Under the pieces are notes generated by a model. It was not told the DNA's origin and searched no databases. It worked only from the letters and a program-made list of their open reading frames with translations. A stretch of DNA of 38,110 nucleotides from CAYFUT01 sp964346395 (GTDB lineage: Bacteria; Bacillota; Halanaerobiia; Halobacteroidales; Halobacteroidaceae): positions 1 through 38,110 of the forward strand of contig CAYFUT010000021.1 in NCBI GenBank assembly GCA_964346395.1. The letters run 5' to 3'. Made by a program: the position numbers and the translations under genes. How positions within the stretch are numbered: the first letter of the stretch is position 1; the number at the start of each line of letters is the position of its first letter. Positions 30,564 to 38,110 of the stretch are shown in pieces.

Positions 30564-31816
30564 GTTTTAAGACAACTAAGTTAGTAGGAATAATATTGGC
30601 TGTTATTTTGTTGGGTACTTTGGTGGGCTGTGGTGGCAACCAGGGCCAACAGCAGGAAGATAAGCAGCAGGAAACAGCTGTTCCGGTAGAGACTGTTACT
30701 GCTCAGAAAGGAACTCTGGCTAGTTATACGACGGTAGTAGGTCAGGCTAAACCGATAAATAAAGTACAGGTGACGCCGCAGGTACAGGGCAGAGTAGCAG
30801 CAGTCAAGGTAGAAGTTGGTGATCAAGTAACAGCAGGGCAGAAATTAGTGCAGCTGGATAAAGAAGATCTCCAGATTCAGGTAGATCAGGCGCAGGCCAA
30901 TGTAGAAGTAGCGCAGGCTAATTTAGATAAAGTGCAGGCTGATCCGCAGGAAGAGAAGTTGGCCCAGCTGAAAGCCCAGGTGGAGCAGGCAGAAGCTAAC
31001 TATGAACAGGCCAAAAAGAACTACCAACGCCAGCAGAAATTATTTGAGAAAGATGTAATTTCTGAACAGCAGTTAGAAGCTAGTGAAAGCCAATATATAG
31101 CCGCCAAAAGCGGTTACCAATCGGCAAAAGAAAATTTAAAAATGGTAAAAAAGGGAGCTACCGAAGAACAAATCAAGTCGATTAAAGCACAGGTTAAACA
31201 GGCTAAAGTAGGGCTGAGATCAGCTCAATCGAGGTTAGCTAAGACAGAAGTTGAGGCTCCTATTGCGGGAATTGTATCTCAGGTTAATGTAGAAGCTGGG
31301 GAAGTAGCAGCCCAACAGCCGGTTGTTTCGCTGCTGCAGTTGGAACAGATGAAAATCATGACTTATGTAAGTGAGCGGCATATAAATCAATTGGAGCAGG
31401 GAGAACAAGTTAAGATTACCTTTTCTGCTCTAGAAGAAACTTATCAGGGCTGGATTAATACTATTAGCCCGGAAGCAGACCCTAGAAAGGGAAAGTTTTT
31501 AGTGGAAGTTGTGGTTGATAATTCTGACCGGGAACTCAAATCGGGGATGTACGGAGCAGTTAAATTCCAAACTGCAGTTAGAGAAGATAAAGTAGTTCTG
31601 CCGCGGACAGCAGTCTTAACTACTGCTGATAAAGATTATGTTTATCTGGTAGAAGATGGGCAGGCAGTTTATCAAGAAGTAACTACTGATGTAAGCAATG
31701 AACAGCAGGTAGTGATTACTGAGGGAATAAAGCCGGGCGATAAAGTAATTGTAGACGGCAATGAACAGGTATCTAGACAGGATAAAGTAAAGGTAGTAAG
31801 CCGGGGTGATCAATAA
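30560..31816 (+). CDS. Efflux RND periplasmic adaptor (membrane fusion lipoprotein)
   Basis: 418 aa. The N-terminus has a lipoprotein signal with lipobox LVGC and Cys24. The lipoyl half-motifs QVTPQVQGRVAAVKVEVGDQ and KTEVEAPIAGIVSQVNVEAG flank a long coiled-coil hairpin rich in Gln, Ala and Lys (about 105-215). Beta-barrel and membrane-proximal domains follow. It would bridge the RND pump to the TolC-like channel across the periplasm. Translation is coupled to the upstream gene by a 4-nt overlap. The RND gene starts directly at the next base. Confidence 0.94.
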   Translation: MSFKTTKLVGIILAVILLGTLVGCGGNQGQQQEDKQQETAVPVETVTAQKGTLASYTTVVGQAKPINKVQVTPQVQGRVAAVKVEVGDQVTAGQKLVQLDKEDLQIQVDQAQANVEVAQANLDKVQADPQEEKLAQLKAQVEQAEANYEQAKKNYQRQQKLFEKDVISEQQLEASESQYIAAKSGYQSAKENLKMVKKGATEEQIKSIKAQVKQAKVGLRSAQSRLAKTEVEAPIAGIVSQVNVEAGEVAAQQPVVSLLQLEQMKIMTYVSERHINQLEQGEQVKITFSALEETYQGWINTISPEADPRKGKFLVEVVVDNSDRELKSGMYGAVKFQTAVREDKVVLPRTAVLTTADKDYVYLVEDGQAVYQEVTTDVSNEQQVVITEGIKPGDKVIVDGNEQVSRQDKVKVVSRGDQ

Positions 31817-34800
31817 ATGAAGATTTCCGATTTTTCTGTTGAGCGGCCGGTAACGATAGTTATGATTACCCTGCTGGTGTTATTGATCGGTGGGGTCTCG
31901 CTTTCTAAGTTACCGGTAGATTTATTACCAGAACTTGATTTACCTTATGCTGTTGTCTTTACCGGCTATGATGGAGCCGGGCCGCAACAGATAGAAAATA
32001 CTGTAACGCGGCCGGTAGAAGAATCCATTGCCACAGTAGATAATGTCAAGAATATAATATCAATTAGTAATCCGGATCAATCAATGGTGATTGTAGAGTT
32101 TGATTGGGGAACTGATTTAAACTTTGCTACCCTGGATATGCGCGAGAATATTTCGCTGTTAGAAGAACGCCTTCCCGATGATGCTGATAGTCCGCGAGTA
32201 TTAAAATTTGATCCGACGCAGATGCCGATTATGCGGATTGGCATGTCGGGGCAGGGAGATCTGCAGCAGCTGAAGAAGTTAGCGGAAGATGTATTCAAGC
32301 CTTCACTGGAGAGAATTCCGGGGGTAGCTTCCGTTAGTATTTCGGGTGGTTTAGCGCGGGAGATAAAAGTGAATGTCGACCAAGAGAAACTGATGGCTTA
32401 CGGACTTTCTCTACAGCAGGTAAGTTCTAATCTTCGCCAGTCTAATCTTAACTTATCAGGCGGTACAATTCAGGAAGGAAATAAAGAACTATTAGTCAAG
32501 ACAGCAGGGGAATTTAGCAGTATACAGCAGCTAAGGGATTTAGAACTGACTAATTCTCAGGGGCAGAAAGTTGACCTCCAGGAAATTGCTGAGATCAAAG
32601 ATACTACTGAAGAGGCAGACCAGTATACTTATCTGAATGGAAACCGGAGTATCGGCTTATCAATTCAAAAGCAGAGTGATGCCAATACAGTAAAAGTGGC
32701 CAATCAAGTTAAGCAGGAATTGACTAATTTAGAGCAGCAGGTGGGAACTGTTGTTAATCTGGAAATAGTCCGCAATCAGGCCGAATTTATCCAGGAAGCA
32801 GTTGATAATGTGAAGCGGAATGCGCTGATAGGAGCAGTACTAGCGATTATTGTGCTGCTGTTGTTTTTAAAAGATATCAGAACGACTTTAATTATCGGTA
32901 CGGCAATTCCTATTTCAGTAGTTGTAGCCTTTACTTTGATGTATTTTTCTGATTTGACTTTGAATCTAATGACGTTAGGCGGTATTGCCCTGGGAATTGG
33001 GATGTTAGTTGATAATGCAATTGTGGTGTTAGAAAATATTTATCGCCATCGGCAGGAGAGTGAAAGCAGAATTTTAGCAGCTAAGACGGGGACTTCGGAA
33101 GTAGGAACGGCAATTATTGCTTCCACGCTGACTACTGCAGCCGTATTTTTACCGATAGTCTACGTAGAAGGCTTAGCTTCTCAGATTTTTGGTTCGCTGG
33201 CGTTAACGGTTACCTTTTCGCTGTTAGCATCGTTAGGGGTAGCGCTGACGTTGATTCCCATGTTATCGTCCAAATTGCTGACCGTGAAGAAGAAATTTAA
33301 CAGTGTAAAAGAAGAGTTTAAATTTACTGGAGTCAGAAAGGGCTACCAGCGAATCTTGAAAAAAGCATTGAACTGGAGATATTTAGTAGTAGCTTTAGTA
33401 GTCGTAGGAATTATTCTGATTGGTCTCGGAGTGCAGACGGGATTTATTCCGCTGGAATCAGAGTTCATTCCTAAAACTGACCAAGGTGCCTTTACCGTTG
33501 ATGTGCAGTTGGCCCAGGGTAAAGTACTGGATGAAACTAATTCGGTGATTAACCAGGTTGAAGAGTATGTTAAAGATATTCCTGAGGTAGATATAATTTA
33601 TAGTACAGCCGGAGGTTCCGGCGGGATGATGGGTAGTGCTAGTTCTAATGAAGGACAGATTTCAGTTAAACTAAAAGATTTATCACAGCGAGACCGCAGT
33701 ACTAGCCAAGTAGTGGAAGAACTGCGGGAGAAAGTTAAGAATATAGCTGGGGCCGAGATAAAGATTAATCCCCAGACCAGCGTTGTCGGCGGTGGAGCCG
33801 GCAGTGGGCGGTCGCCAATTGAAGTTATGATTCAGGGTTCAGATATTGACCAATTAACCGAGTTAGCCGGGACTATTCAGCAAGAAGTAGAGCAGGTAGC
33901 AGGAACTAGAAATGTGGATACTAGTTTAAGTGAAAGCCGACCGGAAATTCGAATTAAGTTGGCCCGGAAATTAGCAACTGAATTAGGATTTAATGTAGGA
34001 CAGGTGGCTTCGACTGTTAAAACTGCTATCAAAGGGCAGGTAGTAACTAGATATAAAGAAGCCGGTGATGAATATGATATCCAACTGCAGCTGCAGAAAG
34101 AAGAGAGTAACAGCATTAATGACTTAAAGAATTTACAGCTAACCTCACCGCAGGGAACAACAGTTCCCTTGGCTCAGATTGCTGAGGTAAAGATGACCAG
34201 CGGCTTAACTAGTATAGAACGGGAAAATCAGCAGCGGATAGTTCGAGTTCAGACTGATTTTTACGGCCGCAGCCTGAGTGCAGTCAAGAATGATATTCAA
34301 AACCGAGTGAAAAGCAATGTGCGTCTACCGTCGGGATATACGGTTAATTACGGCGGACAGGTAGAGGATATGCAGAAGTCATTTGGCGATCTAGGATTTG
34401 CGTTGGTAATGGCCATTATTCTGGTTTATATGGTTATGGCTTCGCAGTTTGAATCCTTAGTTCATCCGTTTACTATTATGTTTACTGTACCTTTAGCATT
34501 AATTGGAGCTATCTTGGGGCTGGCAGTTGTTGATGCTCCCTTGAGTGTACCAGCGATTATCGGGATGATTATGCTGGCGGGAATTGTAGTCAATAATGCG
34601 ATAGTGATGGTTGATTATATTAATACTCGCCGAGCAAAAGGGGAGAAACGAAAAGAAGCAATTTTAAAGGCTGGTCCCGTTCGCCTGCGGCCGATTATGA
34701 TGACTGCTTTGACTACTGTGTTAGGTTTGATTCCGATAGCAATTGGTGTTGGAGAAGGAGCTGAAGTTCAGCAGCCGATGGCAGTAGTAGTAGTCGGCGG

Positions 34801-34939
34801 TTTATTATTCGCTACCATTTTAACTTTGTTAATCTTACCAGCTTTTTATTCTGTTTTTGATGATCTTGCTCAGTTCTTGACAGGAATTGCTAGGCGAATA
34901 CTGCACGGAGAAGAAACTCCTGAACAAGAAGAAAGATAA
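31817..34939 (+). CDS. RND multidrug efflux transporter (HAE1/AcrB-like)
   Basis: 1040 aa, full length, with the RND layout of one helix, a large periplasmic domain, a helix block, and the same again. Family motifs include FSVERPVTIVMITLL, KLPVDLLPELDLPYAVV, LGGIALGIGMLVDNAIVVLE and a C-terminal PLALIGAILGL. In the proton relay of helix 4, AcrB has Asp407-Asp408; here it is Asp399-Asn400, a common variant in this branch. Substrates may be drugs, bile-like compounds or solvents and cannot be told. It is the last gene of the TetR-controlled operon, with a strong terminator after it. Confidence 0.96.
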   Translation: MKISDFSVERPVTIVMITLLVLLIGGVSLSKLPVDLLPELDLPYAVVFTGYDGAGPQQIENTVTRPVEESIATVDNVKNIISISNPDQSMVIVEFDWGTDLNFATLDMRENISLLEERLPDDADSPRVLKFDPTQMPIMRIGMSGQGDLQQLKKLAEDVFKPSLERIPGVASVSISGGLAREIKVNVDQEKLMAYGLSLQQVSSNLRQSNLNLSGGTIQEGNKELLVKTAGEFSSIQQLRDLELTNSQGQKVDLQEIAEIKDTTEEADQYTYLNGNRSIGLSIQKQSDANTVKVANQVKQELTNLEQQVGTVVNLEIVRNQAEFIQEAVDNVKRNALIGAVLAIIVLLLFLKDIRTTLIIGTAIPISVVVAFTLMYFSDLTLNLMTLGGIALGIGMLVDNAIVVLENIYRHRQESESRILAAKTGTSEVGTAIIASTLTTAAVFLPIVYVEGLASQIFGSLALTVTFSLLASLGVALTLIPMLSSKLLTVKKKFNSVKEEFKFTGVRKGYQRILKKALNWRYLVVALVVVGIILIGLGVQTGFIPLESEFIPKTDQGAFTVDVQLAQGKVLDETNSVINQVEEYVKDIPEVDIIYSTAGGSGGMMGSASSNEGQISVKLKDLSQRDRSTSQVVEELREKVKNIAGAEIKINPQTSVVGGGAGSGRSPIEVMIQGSDIDQLTELAGTIQQEVEQVAGTRNVDTSLSESRPEIRIKLARKLATELGFNVGQVASTVKTAIKGQVVTRYKEAGDEYDIQLQLQKEESNSINDLKNLQLTSPQGTTVPLAQIAEVKMTSGLTSIERENQQRIVRVQTDFYGRSLSAVKNDIQNRVKSNVRLPSGYTVNYGGQVEDMQKSFGDLGFALVMAIILVYMVMASQFESLVHPFTIMFTVPLALIGAILGLAVVDAPLSVPAIIGMIMLAGIVVNNAIVMVDYINTRRAKGEKRKEAILKAGPVRLRPIMMTALTTVLGLIPIAIGVGEGAEVQQPMAVVVVGGLLFATILTLLILPAFYSVFDDLAQFLTGIARRILHGEETPEQEER

Positions 34940-34963
34940 GTTAATGATATAAAGAAACCAATC

Positions 34964-34995
34964 AACAGGCCAACTTGTTAGTTGGCCTGTTTTTA
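34964..34995 (+). terminator. Intrinsic terminator after the efflux operon
   Basis: AACAGGCCAAC pairs perfectly with GTTGGCCTGTT around TTGTTA, followed by TTT. Confidence 0.92.
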
Positions 34996-35108
34996 ATCTC
35001 CAATCTAAATTTTAAAATTAAATTTCTTTAATTAATTTCCTTGCATTGTTTGAGTATTGTTGGTACCATATCGTTGTAAAACTATTAAGAGTGATTGGAG
35101 GGTAATAA

Positions 35109-35375
35109 ATGGCAGCCAAAACTGTAAAAGTAAAGAATAAAACAGGAATTCATGCCCGACCGGCTTCTATGCTGGTAGATGCAGCTCAAGATTTCGAATC
35201 GAAAATCAGCCTGGTTTATGATGGACAGGAAGTTAATGCTAAAAGTGTTATGGGGGTTATGAGTTTAGCAGTGACGCATGATACAAGAGTAACTCTTAAA
35301 GCTGAAGGTCCTGATGCTCAGGAGGCGCTTGCTACCTTGGAAAAAATAATCGATAATAAATTTGGGGAAGAATAA
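35109..35375 (+). CDS. ptsH: Phosphocarrier protein HPr
   Basis: 88 aa, the standard length. The active-site His15 lies in NKTGIHARPASMLVDAA. The regulatory Ser46 lies in VNAKSVMGVMSLAV, which implies control by HPr kinase and CcpA-type catabolite repression as in other Firmicutes. HPr passes phosphate from enzyme I to sugar-specific PTS components. No ptsI follows, and the gene is alone. The ATG follows TTGGAGGG. A weak promoter-like TTGCAT-N17-TACCAT is seen at 35041-35069. Confidence 0.96.
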   Translation: MAAKTVKVKNKTGIHARPASMLVDAAQDFESKISLVYDGQEVNAKSVMGVMSLAVTHDTRVTLKAEGPDAQEALATLEKIIDNKFGEE

Positions 35376-35452
35376 GAAGTACATAATTATAGTGAATTAT
35401 TTTTTGACTTGGATAAATAAATGTGAGGAAGTAAAAAATAAAAAGGAGTTCT

Positions 35453-35494
35453 TTGGGTTTTCCAGAAGGATATGATAGGGAAAATTGGGAGTAG
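35453..35494 (+). CDS. Possible 13-codon leader peptide before transketolase
   Basis: A TTG, 4 nt after AAGGAG (35443-35448), opens a 13-residue frame with residues GFPEGYDRENWE after the start. The spacing is short and a TTG start is weak, so this is only a possibility. Confidence 0.2.
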   Translation: MGFPEGYDRENWE

Positions 35495-35529
35495 TGACTA
35501 AATAATCTTATAATAAAGGGGGATGCAAA

Positions 35530-37506
35530 TTGTTAGAAGAAGTAGCAGATGTAGTGAGAGGGTTATCAGCTGATGGAGTAGAAAAAGCAGGCTCTGGACA
35601 TCCGGGTATGCCGATTGGTTGTGCGGATATAGGAGCAGTTTTATTTGGGGAAGTAATGGATCATGATCCCACTCACCCGGAGTGGTCCGATAGAGATCGG
35701 TTTGTATTATCAGCCGGGCACGGTTCTATGCTGTTATATTCACTATTATATCTATCCGGATATGATATTTCTCTGGAGGATTTAAAGAATTTCCGCCAGT
35801 TGGATTCTAAGACGCCTGGGCACCCGGAATATAATGAAACTCCAGCTGTAGAAACGACTACTGGGCCGTTAGGCCAAGGATTCGGTAATGCAGTGGGGAT
35901 GGCTATTACAGAAAGAATGCTAGCTGACAAGTACAACACTGCTGAGCATGAAATTATCGATCATTACACGTATACTATTTTAGGTGACGGCTGCATGATG
36001 GAAGGCATTACTGCCGAGGCTGCTTCCTTAGCTGGACACTTAGGATTAGGAAAGTTAGTTGCGATTTATGATGACAATCAAATTTCTATTGAGGGTAGTA
36101 CAGATATCACCTTTACTGAATCAGTGGTTGAGCGCTTTGAAGCACAAGGTTGGCATGTGATTAAAGATGTAGATGGACATGATGATGAGGTGCTTTTAGA
36201 AGCTATTAAAGAAGCTAAAGAAGTGACTGACCAGCCGACATTAATAGATGCTAAGACTGATATTGCTTATGGAGCGCCAACGAAAGAAGGGAGTGCTTCT
36301 TCTCACGGAGCACCATTGGGAGAAGAAGAAGTAGCTGGTTTAAAAGAAAACTTAGGATTACCAGTAGATGAGAAGTTTTATGTATCCAATAATGTAAAAG
36401 CTTATTTTGCGGATCAAAGAAAAAAATTGACTAAAAAACGAGAAGAATGGGAGGAAAAATTTGCTGAGTGGGCGGAAGCTAATCCTAATTTAAAGGCTAA
36501 ATGGGAAGAAGCTAATAATTTAGAACTGCCTGAGTATTTAGGGGAAGCAGTAGAAAATGTAGAGCTGGATACCCCGCGGGCTACCCGTAAAGCTTCCGGG
36601 CCAACTTTACGCAAGATTGCCGATTTAGTTCCGTATTTGGTCGGCGGTTCGGCAGATTTAGCACCGTCTAATAAGACTTATTTAGACGATTACGGTGAAA
36701 TTCAGGCCGGAGAATACGGCGGACGCAACTTCCGCTTTGGTGTCCGGGAACATGCTATGGGAGCTATTGCCAATGGAATTTCTTTACACAGTGGTTTGCG
36801 GCCGTTTGTAGCTACCTTCCTTGTCTTTTCCGATTATATGCGGGGTTCAATCAGAATGGCTGCCTTGATGGAACAGCCGGTAATTTATGTTTTCACTCAC
36901 GATTCTATTCATATTGGTGAAGATGGACCTACCCATCAACCGGTAGAACATGTAGAATCTCTGCGGTTAATTCCTAACCTAGAAGTAATTCGACCAGCCG
37001 ATGAGGAAGAGACTAAAGCAGCCTGGATGCAGGCTATGGAGCGGACAGACGGGCCAACTGCCCTGATCTTAACTCGTCAGAACCTGCCGCATATTGATAA
37101 AGAAAAGGGAGTTGAACCGGCCGAAAAAGGCGGTTATGTAGTAAAAGAAGAAGAAAACCCAGAAGTAGTACTGATGGGCAGCGGCAGCGAAGTATCGCTA
37201 GCAGTAGAAGTAAGTGAAGTTTTAGATGATCAAGGATATAATAATCGAGTAGTTTCGGTTCCTAACCGAGGTAAGTTTATGGAGCAGGACCAAGGATATA
37301 TCAGCAATGTACTGGGCAGCAAAGACCGCTTCCGGGTAGTTCTGGAAGCCGGAGTCAGCCAGGGTTGGCATGAGTTATTGACTGATAATTATCACCTGGT
37401 GAGTGTAGAAGACTTTGGAGCCAGCGGGCCGGGAGAAGAAGTAGCTGAAAAGTATGGTTTTGTGGCGGAAGATATTGCTGAAGATATCATTGAGCAGTTA
37501 AAGTAG
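35530..37506 (+). CDS. tkt: Transketolase
   Basis: 658 aa, full length. The thiamine pyrophosphate and substrate motifs are complete: KAGSGHPGMPIGCAD (about 19-33), SAGHGSMLLYSLLYLSGYD, TTGPLGQGFGNAVGMA, GDGCMMEGITAEAASLAGHL (152-171) and the pyrimidine-domain stretch FRFGVREHAMGAIANGISLH. It moves two-carbon units between sugar phosphates in the non-oxidative pentose phosphate pathway. The start is TTG, 7 nt after AAGGGGG; a nearby ATG at 35523 is out of frame. It is monocistronic with a terminator. HPr on one side and a LacI regulator on the other give a carbohydrate-metabolism setting. Confidence 0.97.
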   Translation: MLEEVADVVRGLSADGVEKAGSGHPGMPIGCADIGAVLFGEVMDHDPTHPEWSDRDRFVLSAGHGSMLLYSLLYLSGYDISLEDLKNFRQLDSKTPGHPEYNETPAVETTTGPLGQGFGNAVGMAITERMLADKYNTAEHEIIDHYTYTILGDGCMMEGITAEAASLAGHLGLGKLVAIYDDNQISIEGSTDITFTESVVERFEAQGWHVIKDVDGHDDEVLLEAIKEAKEVTDQPTLIDAKTDIAYGAPTKEGSASSHGAPLGEEEVAGLKENLGLPVDEKFYVSNNVKAYFADQRKKLTKKREEWEEKFAEWAEANPNLKAKWEEANNLELPEYLGEAVENVELDTPRATRKASGPTLRKIADLVPYLVGGSADLAPSNKTYLDDYGEIQAGEYGGRNFRFGVREHAMGAIANGISLHSGLRPFVATFLVFSDYMRGSIRMAALMEQPVIYVFTHDSIHIGEDGPTHQPVEHVESLRLIPNLEVIRPADEEETKAAWMQAMERTDGPTALILTRQNLPHIDKEKGVEPAEKGGYVVKEEENPEVVLMGSGSEVSLAVEVSEVLDDQGYNNRVVSVPNRGKFMEQDQGYISNVLGSKDRFRVVLEAGVSQGWHELLTDNYHLVSVEDFGASGPGEEVAEKYGFVAEDIAEDIIEQLK

Positions 37507-37520
37507 CAAATTATTAACAG

Positions 37521-37550
37521 CACAGGGGCTGTTTAGCTCCTGTGTTTTTT
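37521..37550 (+). terminator. Intrinsic terminator after transketolase
   Basis: CACAGGGGCT pairs with AGCTCCTGTG (one G-U) around GTTT, followed by TTTTTT. Confidence 0.92.
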
Positions 37551-37560
37551 AAATTTTTAT

Positions 37561-37589
37561 TTGACAATTTGCGATAAAACACTTATAAT
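37561..37589 (+). promoter_or_regulatory. Consensus sigma-A promoter with no gene behind it
   Basis: TTGACA (37561-37566), exactly 17 nt, then TATAAT (37584-37589): a perfect match. The first open gene starts over 220 nt downstream, beyond a terminator-like hairpin. Confidence 0.85.
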
Positions 37590-37595
37590 TTAATT

Positions 37596-37734
37596 AAGAT
37601 AATCAAAAACAAAATATATTTAGTTAAGTGGAATATAATTCACTATAACCTATTAATAAGAATCCACATTATCAGGGAAGAACTTTCTCGTTCAGGCGAG
37701 AAGGTTGTTTCTAGATAAAGTGGATTCTTTTTTT
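37596..37734 (+). ncRNA. Candidate small RNA or attenuator leader with a 33-position hairpin
   Basis: A transcript from the perfect promoter at 37561 would start near 37596 and reach a very long stem-loop. There, 37658-37690 pairs with 37697-37729 around TTCAGG, with 30 of 33 positions paired (three G-U) and only A-A, A-A and G-G mismatches. Seven T follow. No open frame with a ribosome site lies within. A short upstream dyad (about 37628-37642) contains GTGGA, which could pair with TCCAC in the outer stem and compete with the hairpin. It could be a free ~140-nt RNA, or a leader that attenuates the LacI-family gene. The 305 nt between tkt and that gene hold nothing else besides the operator. 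Confidence 0.5.
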
Positions 37735-37751
37735 ATTAGTCCACCGAAAAC

Positions 37752-37775
37752 GTTAACGGGAACGATACCGATAAC
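37752..37775 (+). promoter_or_regulatory. LacI-family operator
   Basis: A 24-bp dyad centred on CG: GTTAACGGGAAC faces GATACCGATAAC, with 9 of 12 positions symmetric. The central CG and the length are typical of LacI/PurR-type sites. It lies between the long hairpin and the regulator gene, so autoregulation is likely. Confidence 0.6.
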
Positions 37776-37811
37776 TTTTTTAGTAATAAGTACATAAGGG
37801 GAGTGAGTATT

Positions 37812-38110
37812 ATGGGAGTGACTATTAAAGATATTGCTCAGGAAGTCGGGGTCTCGCCGACAACTGTTTCTCGAGTTTTGAATGACAAACCTGATGTTAG
37901 TGATGAAACTAAGCAGAAAATTGAGCAGGCAATTGATGAATTAGGTTATAATCCAAATGGTATTGCTCGGGGGTTAGTACTGCAAAAGACAAATACCCTC
38001 GGTTTAGTAATACCTGATATAAGTAATCCTTTCTTTCCGGAAGTAGCGAAAGGGATTGAGGATAAAGCTCGGGAAGCTGGTTATTCTGTTATTTTCTGTA
38101 ACACTAATAA
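37812..38110 (+). CDS. LacI family transcriptional regulator (3' end outside the window)
   Basis: About 99 codons are visible and the frame is open to the window edge, so the gene is cut by the window and not broken. The N-terminal LacI helix-turn-helix is unmistakable: TIKDIAQEVGVSPTTVSRVL (residues 4-23), NDKPDVSDETKQKI and ELGYNPNGIARGLV, the hinge helix region. The periplasmic-binding-protein-like ligand domain then begins (NTLGLVIPDISNPFFPEVAK). The ATG follows AAGGGGAG at 10-15 nt. A LacI-type dyad lies 37-60 nt upstream. The sugar it senses is unknown; the genes it controls probably lie downstream. Confidence 0.93.
   Translation, partial: MGVTIKDIAQEVGVSPTTVSRVLNDKPDVSDETKQKIEQAIDELGYNPNGIARGLVLQKTNTLGLVIPDISNPFFPEVAKGIEDKAREAGYSVIFCNTN

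Noticed and set aside
32999..33025. Inactive RND pump because one helix-4 Asp is Asn
   Set aside because: Asp-Asn at this place is frequent in intact pumps of this branch, and the rest of the protein and operon is complete.

Overview
The window reads as ordinary chromosome of a low-GC, spore-forming, anaerobic-type Firmicute that also has an outer membrane. The best fit is the Halanaerobiales, probably the Halobacteroidaceae (Acetohalobium, Halobacteroides and Orenia relatives). Reasons: sporulation genes (spoVS, spoIIP, spoIVA, YIEGIA), very Glu-rich proteins, strong AGGAGG ribosome sites, and diderm envelope genes (a TraF/UPF0164-type outer-membrane protein and a TolC-MFP-RND pump). The genus is an inference from gene content. 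Every convincing gene lies on the + strand. I see no rRNA, tRNA, CRISPR array, transposase or prophage.

Layout. (1) 16-8757, competence and DNA repair: cinA, a gapped intergenic repeat, a membrane metallophosphoesterase, thpR, recA and recX. These are followed by a four-gene cassette: an SbcD/Mre11-like nuclease, then an SbcC/Rad50-like ATPase split into an N-terminal half, a small coiled-coil protein and a C-terminal half. (2) 8901-18679, RNA decay, sporulation and housekeeping: rny, spoVS, DUF1614-spoIIP, YIEGIA and its small partner, a PDZ/radical-SAM DUF512 protein, der, plsY, gpsA. (3) 18929-22525: a Cys-rich DUF2284 protein, spoIVA, an HU protein and a branched-chain aminotransferase. 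(4) 22728-26629: an aspartate-family operon of ACT regulator, hom, lysC, thrB. (5) 26844-34939, envelope: an outer-membrane protein, a small coiled-coil protein, then a TetR-controlled TolC/MFP/RND efflux operon. (6) 35109 to the end: HPr, transketolase, a candidate small RNA with a 33-position hairpin, and the start of a LacI-family regulator cut by the window edge.

Most interesting: the split Rad50-like ATPase placed directly behind recA-recX, with five consecutive 47-residue repeats in its coiled coil; the promoter-plus-long-hairpin transcript before the LacI gene; a family of degenerate 6-bp-period intergenic repeats; a 55-bp repeat on both sides of an assembly gap; and an in-frame internal start in lysC at the point where a separate beta subunit begins in Bacillus.
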